Shown piece by piece: positions 23,616 to 34,301 of a DNA stretch of 64,000 bases (position 1 is the first letter of the stretch; each line of letters starts with the position of its first letter). Origin of the DNA: Prostheceraeus crozeri. Lineage: Eukaryota > Platyhelminthes > Polycladida > Euryleptidae. The position numbers were made by a program, and so were the translations under genes. Where the stretch lies: assembly GCA_907163375.1 (NCBI GenBank), contig CAJQUW010014320.1:243368-307367 (forward strand). Direction: 5' to 3'. A model generated the notes under the pieces. It made no database searches and had not been told where the DNA came from. It worked only from the letters and a program-made list of their open reading frames with translations.

Positions 23616-24101
23616 CTCACATATTTGAATATTTAATTTACAAGTTCTGGTGATCATTGTTATAGTTTTGAGAATACAAAGTTAACGAATTTGTTGATTG
23701 TCTTGATACATTAATAATGTAGTTTTAAATGATTGTTTATATAATCTTTTGAAATAATTATAATTGAAAAAATATCTTACGATGCTTATAATTAATAAAA
23801 TGATAATTTATGATAATAGTAATTTGAAAATGTAATATTTAATAGTAGAAGCATGAAGTGAGCAAATCTTTAATAATTTCATGTAGTAAGATCATAAAAT
23901 TAACAAGAAGATAACAAATAATATGAAATGTAAGATTGCAATATTTTAGAGATGTATTAAAATGTAATAATTGTTTTAGAAACAGAAAACATCGTGTTAC
24001 GTATAATCGCAAATATTTTATAAAAACGAAACATTATCAGTCAATTTGAAACAAAAGAAGTCTGCTCTTGACGTTTCCTGGTGCCTTGTCTATGAAAATA
24101 G

Positions 24102-25056
24102 TCAGATATGCAGATCATCGATTGATGGCATATCATCCAAATGCTCGACATCATCAAAGTCTGGATCATTATAAAGCATTGACAAATTATGAAGGATAAA
24201 GGTGCAAACGATCAGCCGGCACACTCTCGAAAGTGGTACTTGAATTATGCGATAAAGACAAGCAAAGCGGCGTTTCACTCTTCCAAAAGCCATCTCGATG
24301 GAAACTCGTGCGTGACTCAGATGCATGTTGAATGATTCTTGAGCATCTCCATTGGTATCACGATAAGGCGTCATCAAAAATGAATACAAGGGATATCCTC
24401 CATCACCAACTAAATATGCGCCGTGGAACTCACCCGAACGAAGTCGATGAAAAATATCCGAATGTTTTAAAATACGACTCATGAGTACTGCCCGGCCATT
24501 CAGATACGACATCAAGAAAATATCCTTTACTATCACAGACGGCCTGAACATTAATGGAATGGTGTCCTTTTCTGTTTATATATTCGTTGGGAAAATTATC
24601 ACTGTTTGGACGGAGTATGCGAATGTGTGTACACTCGATTGCCCCGAAGATTTCAGGTAAATTGGAGATATCACGAAAGCCTGCTTGTATACGATCAATA
24701 TCTCTCAATTGAATGACTCCAGCATGTTGTTGATTAACAGCTTGCACAAATTTCCCGTAATATTGTGAAACAGATTTTTGACTGACACCCATAACCTCTG
24801 CCACGGTGGTCTGGAAACTTCCTGTACCCAAATAGTGAAGTCCAACACAAACGGATATTGTAGCAGGAATGGAATGATTGCGAAGAGTTCTACTTTCCAG
24901 AGAAAGTGTAAGACTGTCCATCAGTTGTAAAAGATTTTGCCGCTCAAAGCGAAATAACTGCTTCAGTCTGACATCATTCCACTCCAATGGATGTGTCCTA
25001 TCTCGAAAGAGGCGTTCTCGACGGATCGCAGTGTTGCCATATAGCACGATCTTCAT
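24102..25056 (-). pseudogene. Harbinger (HARBI1-like) transposase, broken
   Basis: Two overlapping minus-strand frames (25056-24430 and 24551-24102), so one frameshift within about 120 bases. The first part has the N-terminal helical region (RLKQLFRFERQNLLQLMDSL) and VAEVMGVSQKSVSQYYGKFV. The DDE_4 core follows. IFGAIECTHIRI stands where the family has G-A-I-D-x-T-H, and EWPGSTHES stands where it has W-P-G-S-x-H-D-S, so both catalytic Asp residues read as Glu. The third acid is in ARVSIEMAFGRVKRRF (Glu), and VGDGGYPLYSFLMTPY is intact. With the frameshift the enzyme is almost surely inactive. Confidence 0.85.
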
Positions 25057-25437
25057 CGTTGACGGATAGAATTAAAATGCACGAGACTGCTTCCTACCAG
25101 TCTCGCTGAATGTGAGTTATAACTCGATAGTTTTAACTTTTATAACTCGATAGTTTTAACTTTTATAACTACCAATAAAAGCATACTCCCCATGCCGAGT
25201 GAAAACTTGAGTAAAGACTTCAGTATAAACGTTTATAACTATCAAACAGGAGTCTTAACTCGAAAATGAGTTTAAACTCGAGTAGAGACCTTTTATAACT
25301 ACGGGCCCCTGTCTGAGTTCAACAAATCAATGTGTTCCCTTGATACATCGTTATCATTTTTATGACTTGATATTTTGAATTTAAATAAATTGATTGATTT
25401 ATTGTATGAACTAGCTTCAATTTGTTTTGTTTTACAG

Positions 25438-25724
25438 ATCCTGTTAAAGTAAAGATAACAATAGAACCTGGCGGTCAAACGGTCGAGAAGGAAATTTTCC
25501 CTGTCGATACTGTAGCCAGTGTTATTGGCAGCATAGTTACAAGTGATGAATTCTGTTGGAGTATCGACATCTTACATGGTGAAGATTCCATTACTGAGCG
25601 GAATTGCAGCAATTCTAGACCGCTCCCTGCGTTCCAAAAGAGGATGATAGCCCATTGTGGCATCGCAGACGGGGATGAATTGTCATTGGCATTATGTATG
25701 GGTGGGAACGATGACGCTGATGGT

Positions 25725-25756
<32 letters not shown>

Positions 25757-25785
25757 GAAACCTAAAACTCCAGAGAAACTAGTTG
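25438..25785 (+). CDS. Ubiquitin-like repeat protein, coding exon 4
   Basis: Residues about 337-452. Following acceptor ttgttttacag the module reads DPVKVKITIEPGGQTVEKEI (hairpin), DTVASVIGSIVTSDEFCWSI (helix and strand 3), a polar middle, and HCGIADGDELSLALCM (turn and last strand). It opens with the same D-P-V start as exon 2. The end is a run of eleven glutamates (gaagaagaa repeats, from 25727) and KPKTPEKLV, probably a flexible acidic linker. The donor is gttg|gtaagc, one base into a codon. The frame runs on to 26039 beyond the donor, but composition changes there, so I end the exon at the splice site. Confidence 0.7.
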
Positions 25786-26039
25786 GTAAGCAAAACGTCA
25801 ACATTAAGCTTAGCATTTTGATTCAAAGCGAAGTCTACACATGCCTATTTGCAGACCCTCTTAGTGCATACATAGAGTATTTTCTAAAAATGTCGTTCGC
25901 TATATTGCTCACTTTTCAAAAGAAGAGGAATTATCTTGATACCCGTTTCATAGGAACGAAATGCAGCACATGTATGATGGAGCATAATGTAGGATGGAGA
26001 TGCAAAACATCGTACGATGATGAACATGTAGAAACTTAA

Positions 26040-26759
26040 GCAAAGCAATGACTCACTGAACATTCACATGAAGAATTATTTTTTTTGCCGTAAGTTCAGC
26101 GTCTATGCCTCTGCAACTTATCAGTTATCATCCAGTGAGAATAAGCCCTGTGTCAGTGATAGTAAGTTAAGTGACGAGCTACGTTCCCAGTTGCCAAACA
26201 GCACATAATTCTGCGCTTACTGAACGAAGTGGAAGTGCATTAAGCGGGCATTCAAACCGAAGGCTCTCATAATGAAAAAGAATTCGGACTGAACTAAGTT
26301 GGGATAATTAAGCGGACACTTTTCTACTCTACGTGTAACTTACAAACTTCTATTATCGAACAAGCACTTGCATCATCTCGATCTTCGTTTATTGAAACAT
26401 GCGTTTCTTATCTATAGCACAATTATTCGGCTATTAATCTTATTTTTCATTGGTCAGGATTAGCTGTTGTTGTCAGCAGTTTTGAAGAGGAGTCAGGATG
26501 TTTATCAAATGCGTGACCAACAGACGATCGAATTTTATCAGCTACAGGAAACTGGCGGCGATTTAGGCGTGCTGTCGGTGTATCCGAAACCGATGTGTGC
26601 GAATAGCGCTATCGAAGTATGCAGAATCCATTTCTGTTCTGATAGAGTGTCTGTGTTGTCGTCGGCTGCTTGTCAACACTTCAATTGACGATTCGGCTAC
26701 TTCGGGAGAGTTTTCGGCTGCTTGAGCATGATCATTTATATAACGAGTATGTCTTGACA
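26040..26759 (+). other. Intron 4 first part, nothing firm
   Basis: Short frames at 26467-26688 and 26563-26760 (minus) overlap each other and have no recognised motif. Confidence 0.5.
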
Positions 26760-27649
26760 CAGGGTTTATTTTAAGGTTGCTCTTTAGGCGGCGGTCTCAA
26801 ATCTTAAGTGACACTTACATTGGTTAATCATGGCTTCCACTAAAATGACCGAATATCATAATTACACTGAATAAAACTTACATGTATGATGTACAGTACA
26901 TGCACATTATGATATCACAATGTACGTGTATTGCATGCGAGTACACGTATGTGATCGTGGAGCATCGTCTACAAAGAGATCAAATCATGCTTAATTTCCC
27001 ATTACCGATAGAGGCCCTATATACTGGTGCATGTTGATTTAATCTGTTGTTGAGTAGATTTTTGATAGCAATCTAATATTCATCCAAGAACACTGGATAA
27101 TGAAAGCTACTGCAGATACGCGAATGTAGGTTGCTGTATTCAGAAAAACATCCCGGCTGAATTATATGGATAATGGTTGCAAGATTCCTGAAAACAAACT
27201 CACACACTCCACCTAAGTCAAATCCTTCATCATGATCACCCTCTTTTGCAAGCTCCTCACCACCTATGGCAATCTCTTCACCATCAAGTTTGCAGTCAGA
27301 GCTCGCGTTCTCCTTCTTGACGCTACAGCTCTTCAGCCACACTTGTACCATCCTTTCAGCCTGCTCATCACTTAACTCGTCAGGGCCGCTCAGTGATAGA
27401 ACATCATGACTCTTTGGCTCTTGGAGGATACTGGCATATAGCAACCCTTCGAAACATTTTCTAACAGGATGAATTAAGACATGGATGAAAGCTTTAAGTT
27501 GACTGAGTCGCTTGTGTCATGCTTAGTAGGCTAAGTGTTTTTGCAGCACAAAATCTTTCGTGTTGAGATTTTGTAACATGAAATCTTTAAGCGGCACAGC
27601 AAAAATCTTAAGCGGCGCTCCGCGGCTTAAGATGGCCTTCAAAACCCTG
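26760..27649. mobile_element. hAT-like non-autonomous element
   Basis: Begins CAGGGTTTATTTTAAGG and ends with the complement of CAGGGTTTTGAAGGCC. Both ends carry GC-rich patches (ggcggcg at the left, gcggcgctccgcgg at the right) and several aagattt/aatctt motifs. The flanks TCTTGACA (26752-26759) and TCATGACT (27650-27657) match at six of eight positions, a decayed 8-bp target duplication. A related end (about 39370-39443) lies in intron 5. It contains one minus-strand frame of unknown nature. Confidence 0.7.
27073..27444 (-). other. Unrecognised open frame inside the hAT-like element
   Basis: A 123-codon minus-strand frame: EPKSHDVLSLSGPDELSDEQ, then AERMVQVWLKSC, then an acidic stretch (GEEIAIGGEELAKEGDHDEG). 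The composition is coding-like, with an acidic middle, but no known domain is visible. It may be captured host sequence or the remnant of an element gene. I assign no function. Confidence 0.25.
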
Positions 27650-27753
27650 TCATGACTTAAGATTTTTCGATTTTTTTGTGTGATCGTGTGGTTTGCAAAT
27701 TGCCGTATTCCTTACCTCCATTTTCACTCCTTAATTCAATGTTTATTTTTCAG

Positions 27754-28020
27754 ATTATAGTACATTGGTAGAAGGAATATTTTCTTCTAAACAAACTTTG
27801 AAATTGAGTGCACAATCTACGATTGCTCAAATGATTGGAGAATTAGCTTTGAATGGTGCTTTCGACAACAGTTTTCAACTACGTCGGGGTAATATTCTTT
27901 TTTATGATGGTGATGGGGATATCAGCTTTGCACCCAAAACCACTTTAATGGAGGCAGGCGTGAAAGAAGGCGATTTATTGAGAGTGACCGTGAAAAGAAA
28001 GTTCACTCAGAAATCAAGCG
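27754..28020 (+). CDS. Ubiquitin-like repeat protein, coding exon 5
   Basis: Residues about 453-541; the shortest and most ubiquitin-like module. After acceptor tttatttttcag it reads LVEGIFSSKQTLKLS (hairpin), STIAQMIGELALNGAF (helix), NILFYDGDGDIS (strands 3 and 4), and TTLMEAGVKEGDLLRVTVKR. In ubiquitin the same places hold TIENVKAKI, LIFAGKQLED and [20 protein letters not shown], so the whole fold can be followed. No diglycine or Lys48-like site is evident. The donor is agcg|gtatga, phase 1. The next coding exon is 19 kb away. Confidence 0.75.
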
Positions 28021-30260
28021 GTATGAAAATTTATTGTTATTTAATTGTTGCTTAAGAATTATGTTTTGTTATATATGTTATTGAAATAGGAGCACACACT
28101 CAATTAGATAAAACAATTATAGGTGAACGTTACTTAGAAACGCATGCACATGATTTCATAACCATTAGCAAATGGCTGAATTTGCATTTGTTATTGCAAT
28201 ATATTGAAACATGCGTGTATAACAAAATTGATCAGCAGATTCCTTCGAAGTAGTCTCCTGATTGCATGCATCTCCTTTGTTAATTAATCCACAAGGCCTC
28301 AGTCTAGTGCTTTTAAGGAATGACTGACAGCTCTGAATTTGACCTTCGTGCTAGGTCCTCAATTTTGGTCAGCCTCTTGAACCCATGGAAAAGGAAGACT
28401 CACGTGCCCAAGTCAGGACTACAGGCGTGTATGATCAGCTTGTGATCTTCTACTGTCCTATAGCCGTAGAGAAAGGACACCAGTTTGCTGACTGGTCCAT
28501 TCAGCTTCAACCACTTAGGGAAGAACTTGCTATGCTGACAGCAGTAGGCGCATGTCATGCTTTGTTTGTCAGGAAGTACATCCGCTACTACATCGACGTA
28601 GCTGCTAAAAATGATCTGCAGTATGGATGCAGAGAGGCACGGCTCATCTTCTCGTTTGAGCTCTGGAAAAACGGAACCTACTTCTCGCTTCCAGGTCTCT
28701 ATTGAGGAAGGAGTCTGACAAAAATACACTGTGGACGCGATTCTTAGCTCGTTTGGAGACTAGCCAAGGCCAACAAGTGACAACGAGCTCGAGCCCCTAC
28801 GAAAAGATTTAAATTTAGGGTTAAGTTTCTCCTCGACTGTGATAGTCCGCGCACTGTATTGGACTGCACGGCAGTGAGTATGCAGGTCTACTGCATATAG
28901 ACATATCGAATTGTTTCGAACCATGCAAGCATGTTTTCATCCTGATGCTTTGGTTCACGTGTAAACAAAGGGTGTGAAAGCGAATGAACCTAAAATATTT
29001 TTAATAGCTGCATTCAAGAAAATATCAACGTTTCTGCACATGTTTTATTCTACAATGACTACCCATATTTTGTAGAAGTATTAGCATGAAAAATTAATGA
29101 GTAGTAATAGTAGCTTATGCATTATCAAGATCCCAAAGTATGAACAATGCTCGGCCCCCAGGTGTCCGAATAAAGGATTTTGAGTGTACTCGTACACCTT
29201 GCCAATAGAAATTGTATTTATCAGCAATTTTAGTTTCACAAATACATGCCTTCGTTTGAGCAGTGGTAGAAGCGCGAATGAAAAGTGCAGTTTTAGTTCC
29301 CTACCTTCCAAATAAGCCAAAACAAACCTCCCCAAAACTTTCATTTACAATGCAAACTAAAATATCCTGTGTTTACCTTGAGAATCTCTTGGGTGATGAT
29401 CTCGTCAACCAGTTGCAGCCGCTCTCCGTCAGATGAGATGTAGTTTTACTCAGTACCTTGGACAGGTACTATTTCAATGCAAGCAAGTGTGGGCGGCTCA
29501 TTTGGTAGAGTACGCACCCTATCCTAAAATCACTGCCAGAAACACATCCAGAGTTAACGCATTTGCGTTTAAATGCAAATGCAAGCTTTCTTGTGAGCTT
29601 AGAACGTAGGTGTTCATTGTATATTGAGTCTCTCGAAGAGTTTTACTCGTTAAGTAGGCTCCTATGCCATTGATTTTGTGTGCCGGTATAATTATTCATA
29701 CATATTCCTTTTGATAAATATCTCACTCTCTTAAATAGCATTTATTGTTACTAGGGTTGGCACGAAACATTTCGCGAAGTTTATTCTTTATTTCCTCAGT
29801 AGTTAATCGAAGTTTATTTTTTTTATTGTTATGTCGTTTTTCGCATGCACTGGTGTCACATCGATGTTCTGAGTTGAATGGTATACTTTAATTTATTATC
29901 TAAAAATTAATTATTACTTTAAAGGCTGTGACAAATAGGTGTTCATCAGTAGACTAACTGATTTTTCTTCACGAGCCAATCAAATCAAGACACACGCACA
30001 TCCCGGTTACCATCAATACGGTTGCGGAAATAAGACTGCTGCAACGTTCGCCATCGTTACATTTGTCGTTTCACAACCTGGATCGTTGCACAACCCGAAA
30101 AGCTCTATCATCAAATTTAACCGTAAGCTCAATCAGTTTATTACTAAACTTATTCATTTGGTCAGCCGAGAAACTTACTTGGCTAAGGAAGCATTGTGGT
30201 CTGCCCAATTAAATGAACTAATTAAGGATTAGAAGTTTGTTACTTCATTATTGCATCATA
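28021..30260 (+). other. Intron 5, first part: unrecognised frames
   Basis: An open frame at 28385-28705 (EKGHQFADWSIQLQPLREEL) faces another on the minus strand at 28400-28729. Composition does not decide between them and neither shows a known motif. A tRNA A-box-like phrase (ggctcatttggtagag) at about 29493 has no matching B box. The frame 29939-30232 is unrecognised. Confidence 0.4.
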
Positions 30261-30399
30261 GCTAATCATTTGTGTGATGAAAAACCCAAGTAAAACGATG
30301 TGTTTCTTGATAGCCAATCATGTTATAAGATAATGCATGAATGGCGTGAGAAGGCAGACGCATATCAAATAAATATAGAAAAATAGACCAATCTGCCAG

Positions 30400-31620
30400 A
30401 AGTAAGTTTATTTTCCGCAACGTGTCGAAGCACCCTACTTCGTCGTCAGACGATAATAAAATGTTGACAAATACATGCATGTATGAGAATGAAAATGATG
30501 AAGACAACTCAATACAAAATCAATGCCGTCCAGTGACCACTAAAAGGACTAGTAGAAGGCCACTGCACAAAAGCACATAAAACAGTATGCATGAATAAGT
30601 ATTAAAAGACAAGGGAAAAGAAAAAATATATACAAAACATGAAAGTGTCTTAAACCAGAAACATGGTGTAGTCAATATATTCATCGCGAGAATTTAAAGT
30701 AGGAGACACATGTTTTATAGTCATGGCTTCTGCAATTCGACAACGAATTTGGCTCACATGTCTGCTCAAAATAGTAAAAGAGAAGGTGTCTTTCGCTGAG
30801 GCATGATGCGACACACCATGCTTATGTACACCTGTATTTCTGCTAGGCTATAAGTGTTCAGCGACGCGATCATGGGAAGGACGAGTTGTACTACCGATAT
30901 AAAACTGAGGATACAAATTACATTGAGCTTTGTACACAACATTTTTATTCTCCTATTACCTAATTAACCTATTACACAAGTAAGGGTCATTTATAACACA
31001 AGAACGTTTCGAACAAGCTACGTGTCTCTTGATTTTATTCAATTTATTGGCTAAATTAGGAGATGGTTTGTAAATAACACGGACATTGAGACCAGTTCTT
31101 CTTATAATACGCGATAGTTTGTGGTTGAATTTATCACAAACAAAAGGAACTTTGAGCAAAGAACAGTTATTCTGAATGTAGGGCGCAGTTCGCCGACGTA
31201 TTTGAGATTTCTTAGGACGTGACACTAACTGTTTGATATATTCTTTAGAATAACAATTTTTAGAAAGCTTATGGCATAGATTTGAAACTGCTGCTTCTCT
31301 GTCATTGGTATTAGAGCATAGTCTACTCACCCTACGAACTTCTCTCACTGTGTTACGTTTAATATGTTACTTTAATACGTAATACTTTAATACTTTTTTT
31401 TAATACGTTCACTTTGTTACGTAGGTATGGATGATTCTGCATTCAGAAATATACCATGATTAGCTTCCTTTTGGTAAAAGCGATAATGTAATTTTCCGTT
31501 TTCGGCAATAAAAATGGCAGTATCAAGAATGGGAAGGAAACCATCACTACATACACAGTCCATTTCGAATTTGATAGAGTTGTGTAAGCGGTTGACCTCA
31601 CATATCATGTTGTCAATGTT
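30400..31620 (-). mobile_element. Penelope-like retroelement fragment with C-terminal GIY-YIG
   Basis: Minus-strand coding pieces in order. LPILDTAIFIAENGKLHYRF, near 31530-31470, is the end of the reverse transcriptase region. RPKKSQIRRRTAPYIQNNCS and later FNHKLSRIIRR (31230-31110) are the linker. FYIGSTTRPSHDRVAEH (about 30905-30850) is the GIY-YIG endonuclease core, followed by SQIRCRIAEAM. RT first and GIY-YIG last is the canonical EN+ Penelope order. Most of the reverse transcriptase is absent, so the copy is 5'-truncated, and it carries several interruptions. The tail (30402-30460) holds a hammerhead-like sequence. Confidence 0.75.
30419..30450 (-). ncRNA. Decayed hammerhead-ribozyme-like core
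   Basis: On the minus strand CTGACGA is followed by a short hairpin (GAAG, seven-base loop, CTTC) and GACAC. A hammerhead core is CUGANGA, stem II, then GAAAC, so one core adenosine appears changed. Canonical Penelope-like elements are known to carry such motifs near their ends, which fits this position. Confidence 0.4.
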
Positions 31621-32800
31621 GAGTGAGTGTTGACGTTGCGATCAATGATCAGTTGAGATTATAATCATGTTATAAGTTATAACTGCCCCCGTCTCCTATC
31701 ACTCATCATTGAATGAGTTGCTATAGTGTCTTAGCACTCTACTTATCGGACGCAAGCTCAACAACAGTACGGCGTGAAAAAATTTCTCTTGTTTGTGAAC
31801 AGGTGGCGACAAGCCTTCGTGTGCGCAGATCAAAGATTTGAAATCTTCTAACCTCAACCGAGGGAAAAGATGACTCACTAAATGGCTGAGTATGGGAATA
31901 ATAGAAATTTGAAATTTGCCAGTGAACGGATGGGCCGATCTCGATAAAACTTTCATATCCTTGGAGCTGATAACATCAGCACTCTTTTAAACCCAAACTC
32001 GAAAGTGCCAGCGTTAATGCAACAGAATTATTAAGCTGTGCACAGCTGACCGTTAAAACATTGTGAACGGGAAGGCGATGCAAAGTTAGGCAAACGTGCA
32101 AATTGAATGAAATTGTTCACATTGTTGTCCAATTTCGTAAAATCTGAAAGCTTAACACGAGCCTGATTCAATGGTGAAATCTTAATTTTTTGGATTGCGC
32201 AGTTTCGTCTGTAGGCATCGATGAATGAATTGACCAAGCATTCATACTTTTAAGTCTGCGGACCACAACTGACCAGACACAACCTAATCGCTCTACAAAG
32301 CGCTCTACAAAACACATCCTTTCACATGACAAACAAAGTAAAGTTAATAGAGAGGTTGAGCATCTTCATCAATGAAAAAATAATGTCAGACTTTTTCAGC
32401 AGCTTTTTTTCTGTAAAACTTATTTGAACTGCATCTTTTTTGTACAGTCAATGAATCTTAAAATCTTTACGCAATGATGAAACTGAATGATAGCTCACAC
32501 TATGTCAATTTTCATCAAAAATTCTGTCGTTTTCATTTTAAAATCATGCGTCAAAGAATACGCTCAATTTTCTTTCGTATGGCTTACTTGACCACAACTG
32601 ACCACTTAAGAAAGTTAAATATGCATGTGTTTAAATTTACGTTTGTTAAAATAATCTATGTAGCATAAGGTTTCATGTGATGTATCGTTCATCAAAATTG
32701 AACCCATGACTTCAACACGAAATTTGAATTAAAACGATCTGTATGATTCGGTGAGCAAACAATTCATCAGTTGATTATTCCGCTCTTTAATTTACAGTGC
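31620..32800. other. Intron 5, between Penelope and mariner relics
   Basis: Minus-strand frames at 31699-31956 and 32031-32237 (IQKIKISPLNQARVKLSDFT) are not recognised and do not resemble the missing Penelope reverse transcriptase. Near 31350-31420 there are imperfect copies of tttaatacgt/tgttacgt. Confidence 0.4.
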
Positions 32801-32805
32801 ATATA

Positions 32806-34064
32806 CGAGGGGTGATTGAAAAGTTCGCGGCCCGATATAGAAAAAAGCATATTTCGCATACGATACATATTTATTTTTCGACATAATCGCCCCTACAATC
32901 AACGCACTTAGCCCAACGGTGCTGCACTGCGCGGATCCCTTGTTCATAGGAGTGTGAGTCTTTATAGTCCAGATACTCCTCAACGGCCTCCATGACGTCA
33001 CTGTTGAATGCGAAGTGCTGACCACTGAGCTCCAATTTCATTTTTGAGAAGAGATGAAAGTCCGATGGTGCCAGATCAGGAGAATAGGGTGGATGGGAAA
33101 TGATGTCAAACCCACAACCCTGGATGGCAGACATGGCGGTAGCGGAGGTGTGTGCGGGCGCATTCTCTTGATGGAAGAGCACGCCTTTCGTGAGCTTCCC
33201 TCTCCGCTTGATCTTGATCTGCACTCGTAACTGCTGCAACAAATGAGCGTACGACCAGTCTCTAGGTACAAAACTCCCTTCGAATCCCAAAAAATGGAGG
33301 CCATGACCTTTCCCGCGGACCTGGTGACCTTGGCTTTCCGCGGAGTTGGTGATCCTGGGTGCTTCCATTGTTTCGATTGTTTCCATTGTTTGTGCATCCA
33401 TCGTAATGAACCGGTCCATGAAATTTTCAGGATCTCTTACGAACAGCGCCAGGTTGTCCCTTGAGATGAGAAAGCGGGCTCGTTTGTTCTCTGGTGTGAG
33501 CAGTCGTGGCACCCACCGAGCGGAAACTTTGTTCATGCCAAGTTCATGATGGATGATGTTATGGACACGCTCTTGTGAAATCTTCAGTTCGAAGGCTATC
33601 TTTCGCTCGGCTGTACGGCGATCATCAAGAATAATCTTTTGAACATGATCGATCACATCTTCTGTGCTCACTGTCACTGGTCTTCCACAACGGGGATCAT
33701 CTTCCAAGCTCTCTCTTCCTTGCTTGAATTCTGAAGCCCACTTCTTGACTGTGGTGTAGTACGGAGCTTGCTCACCAAGTGTTCAAACCATATCATCATG
33801 AATCTCCTTTGGTGTGAGTCCTTTCAAGCCGAGATAACGAATGACAGCTCGATTTGAAACGTGATCCATCTTACGCAACACTTATCTGACTGACTGATAA
33901 GTAAGTAACTGAAGTTAAATAGCTGTGGTTTACCAACAGTTCACCGGATCGACTGATCACTCGTCATGCGCCGTCAGTACATTCCATTATATCAATCCAC
34001 ATGTGCATAATGGCCTGGCTTTAAGCTTTCTATGTCAGGCCGCGAACTTATCAATCACCCCTCG
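32806..34064 (-). mobile_element. Mariner transposon, broken
   Basis: The ends CGAGGGGTGATTGAAAAGTT and the near-complement at 34045-34064 are flanked by TA (32804-32805 and 34065-34066). At 1259 bp with about 29-bp terminal repeats it has normal mariner proportions, unlike the 1738-bp copy at 8988. It fills part of intron 5 on the opposite strand to the host gene and holds one damaged transposase gene. Confidence 0.9.
32871..33869 (-). pseudogene. Mariner transposase, broken
   Basis: The minus-strand reading starts near 33869 with MDHVSNRAVIRYLGLKGLTP and meets a TGA within the first 30 codons. The frame is clean from 33707: EDDPRCGRPVTV (the GRP linker), ARWVPRLLTPENKRAR (WVPHEL-type motif), then RFITMDAQTMETIETMEAP in place of the usual first-Asp block. 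SKQWKHPGSPTPRKAKVTRS lies in a second frame (33397-33038), so frameshifts bracket the centre. LFHQENAPAHTS has Glu where the second catalytic Asp should be. The third Asp in YSPDLAPSDFHLF is present 34 residues on. The C terminus HRWAKCVDCRGDYVEK is complete. Dead copy. Confidence 0.9.
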
Positions 34065-34219
34065 TATATCAGAGGACCAGTATCATTTGGTAGTAAACAG
34101 TTCATTCTTATAGCAATCTAATCTGAGTCACAATCACAACTCACTATGTGCTTCAGGCGTTTTTAATCATATTGTGTGTACGAAGATGTGGTACATTTGC
34201 ATTAGATGTTGTGGTGTGG

Positions 34220-34260
34220 CGTGTGCAGGGTGCCCGCGGATCTGGAAAGTCTGGAAAATA
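34220..34260 (+). repeat. hAT-type terminal sequence fragment
   Basis: Reads gcagggtgcccgcggatc then tggaaagtctggaaaat. It resembles the end of the hAT-like element at 41684 (cagggttcccgcgg). I did not find a matching opposite end. Confidence 0.35.
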
Positions 34261-34301
34261 GGGTGGTCTGAAAAAAATGTTGGAGAAAAAAGTATGGCAC
34301 G

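Larger units (their letters stand above)
22577..25307. mobile_element. PIF/Harbinger transposon, two genes, dead
   Basis: The ends GGCCCGTAGTTATAAA and its complement are flanked by the 3-bp direct repeat CCT (22574-22576 and 25308-25310). Harbinger elements make 3-bp target duplications, usually TWA-like, so CCT is atypical. Further inside, copies of gttttaacttttataact and aactc-type motifs recur near both ends. The element carries the usual Harbinger pair: a Myb/SANT-like gene on the plus strand and a DDE transposase on the minus strand, convergent across a very AT-rich spacer (23640-24090). It sits in intron 3 of the host gene. Both genes are damaged. Confidence 0.85.

Noticed and set aside
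25475-25816. Minus-strand 113-codon frame with a poly-Ser run
   Set aside because: Shadow of exon 4; the serine run is the complement of the glutamate repeat.
28385-28729. Opposed frames of 106 and 109 codons
   Set aside because: Either could be coding but neither has a motif, splice context or repeat support; mentioned only as an intron note.
29489-29535. Polymerase III A-box-like sequence ggctcatttggtagag
   Set aside because: No B box at the right distance; too little to call a tRNA or SINE.
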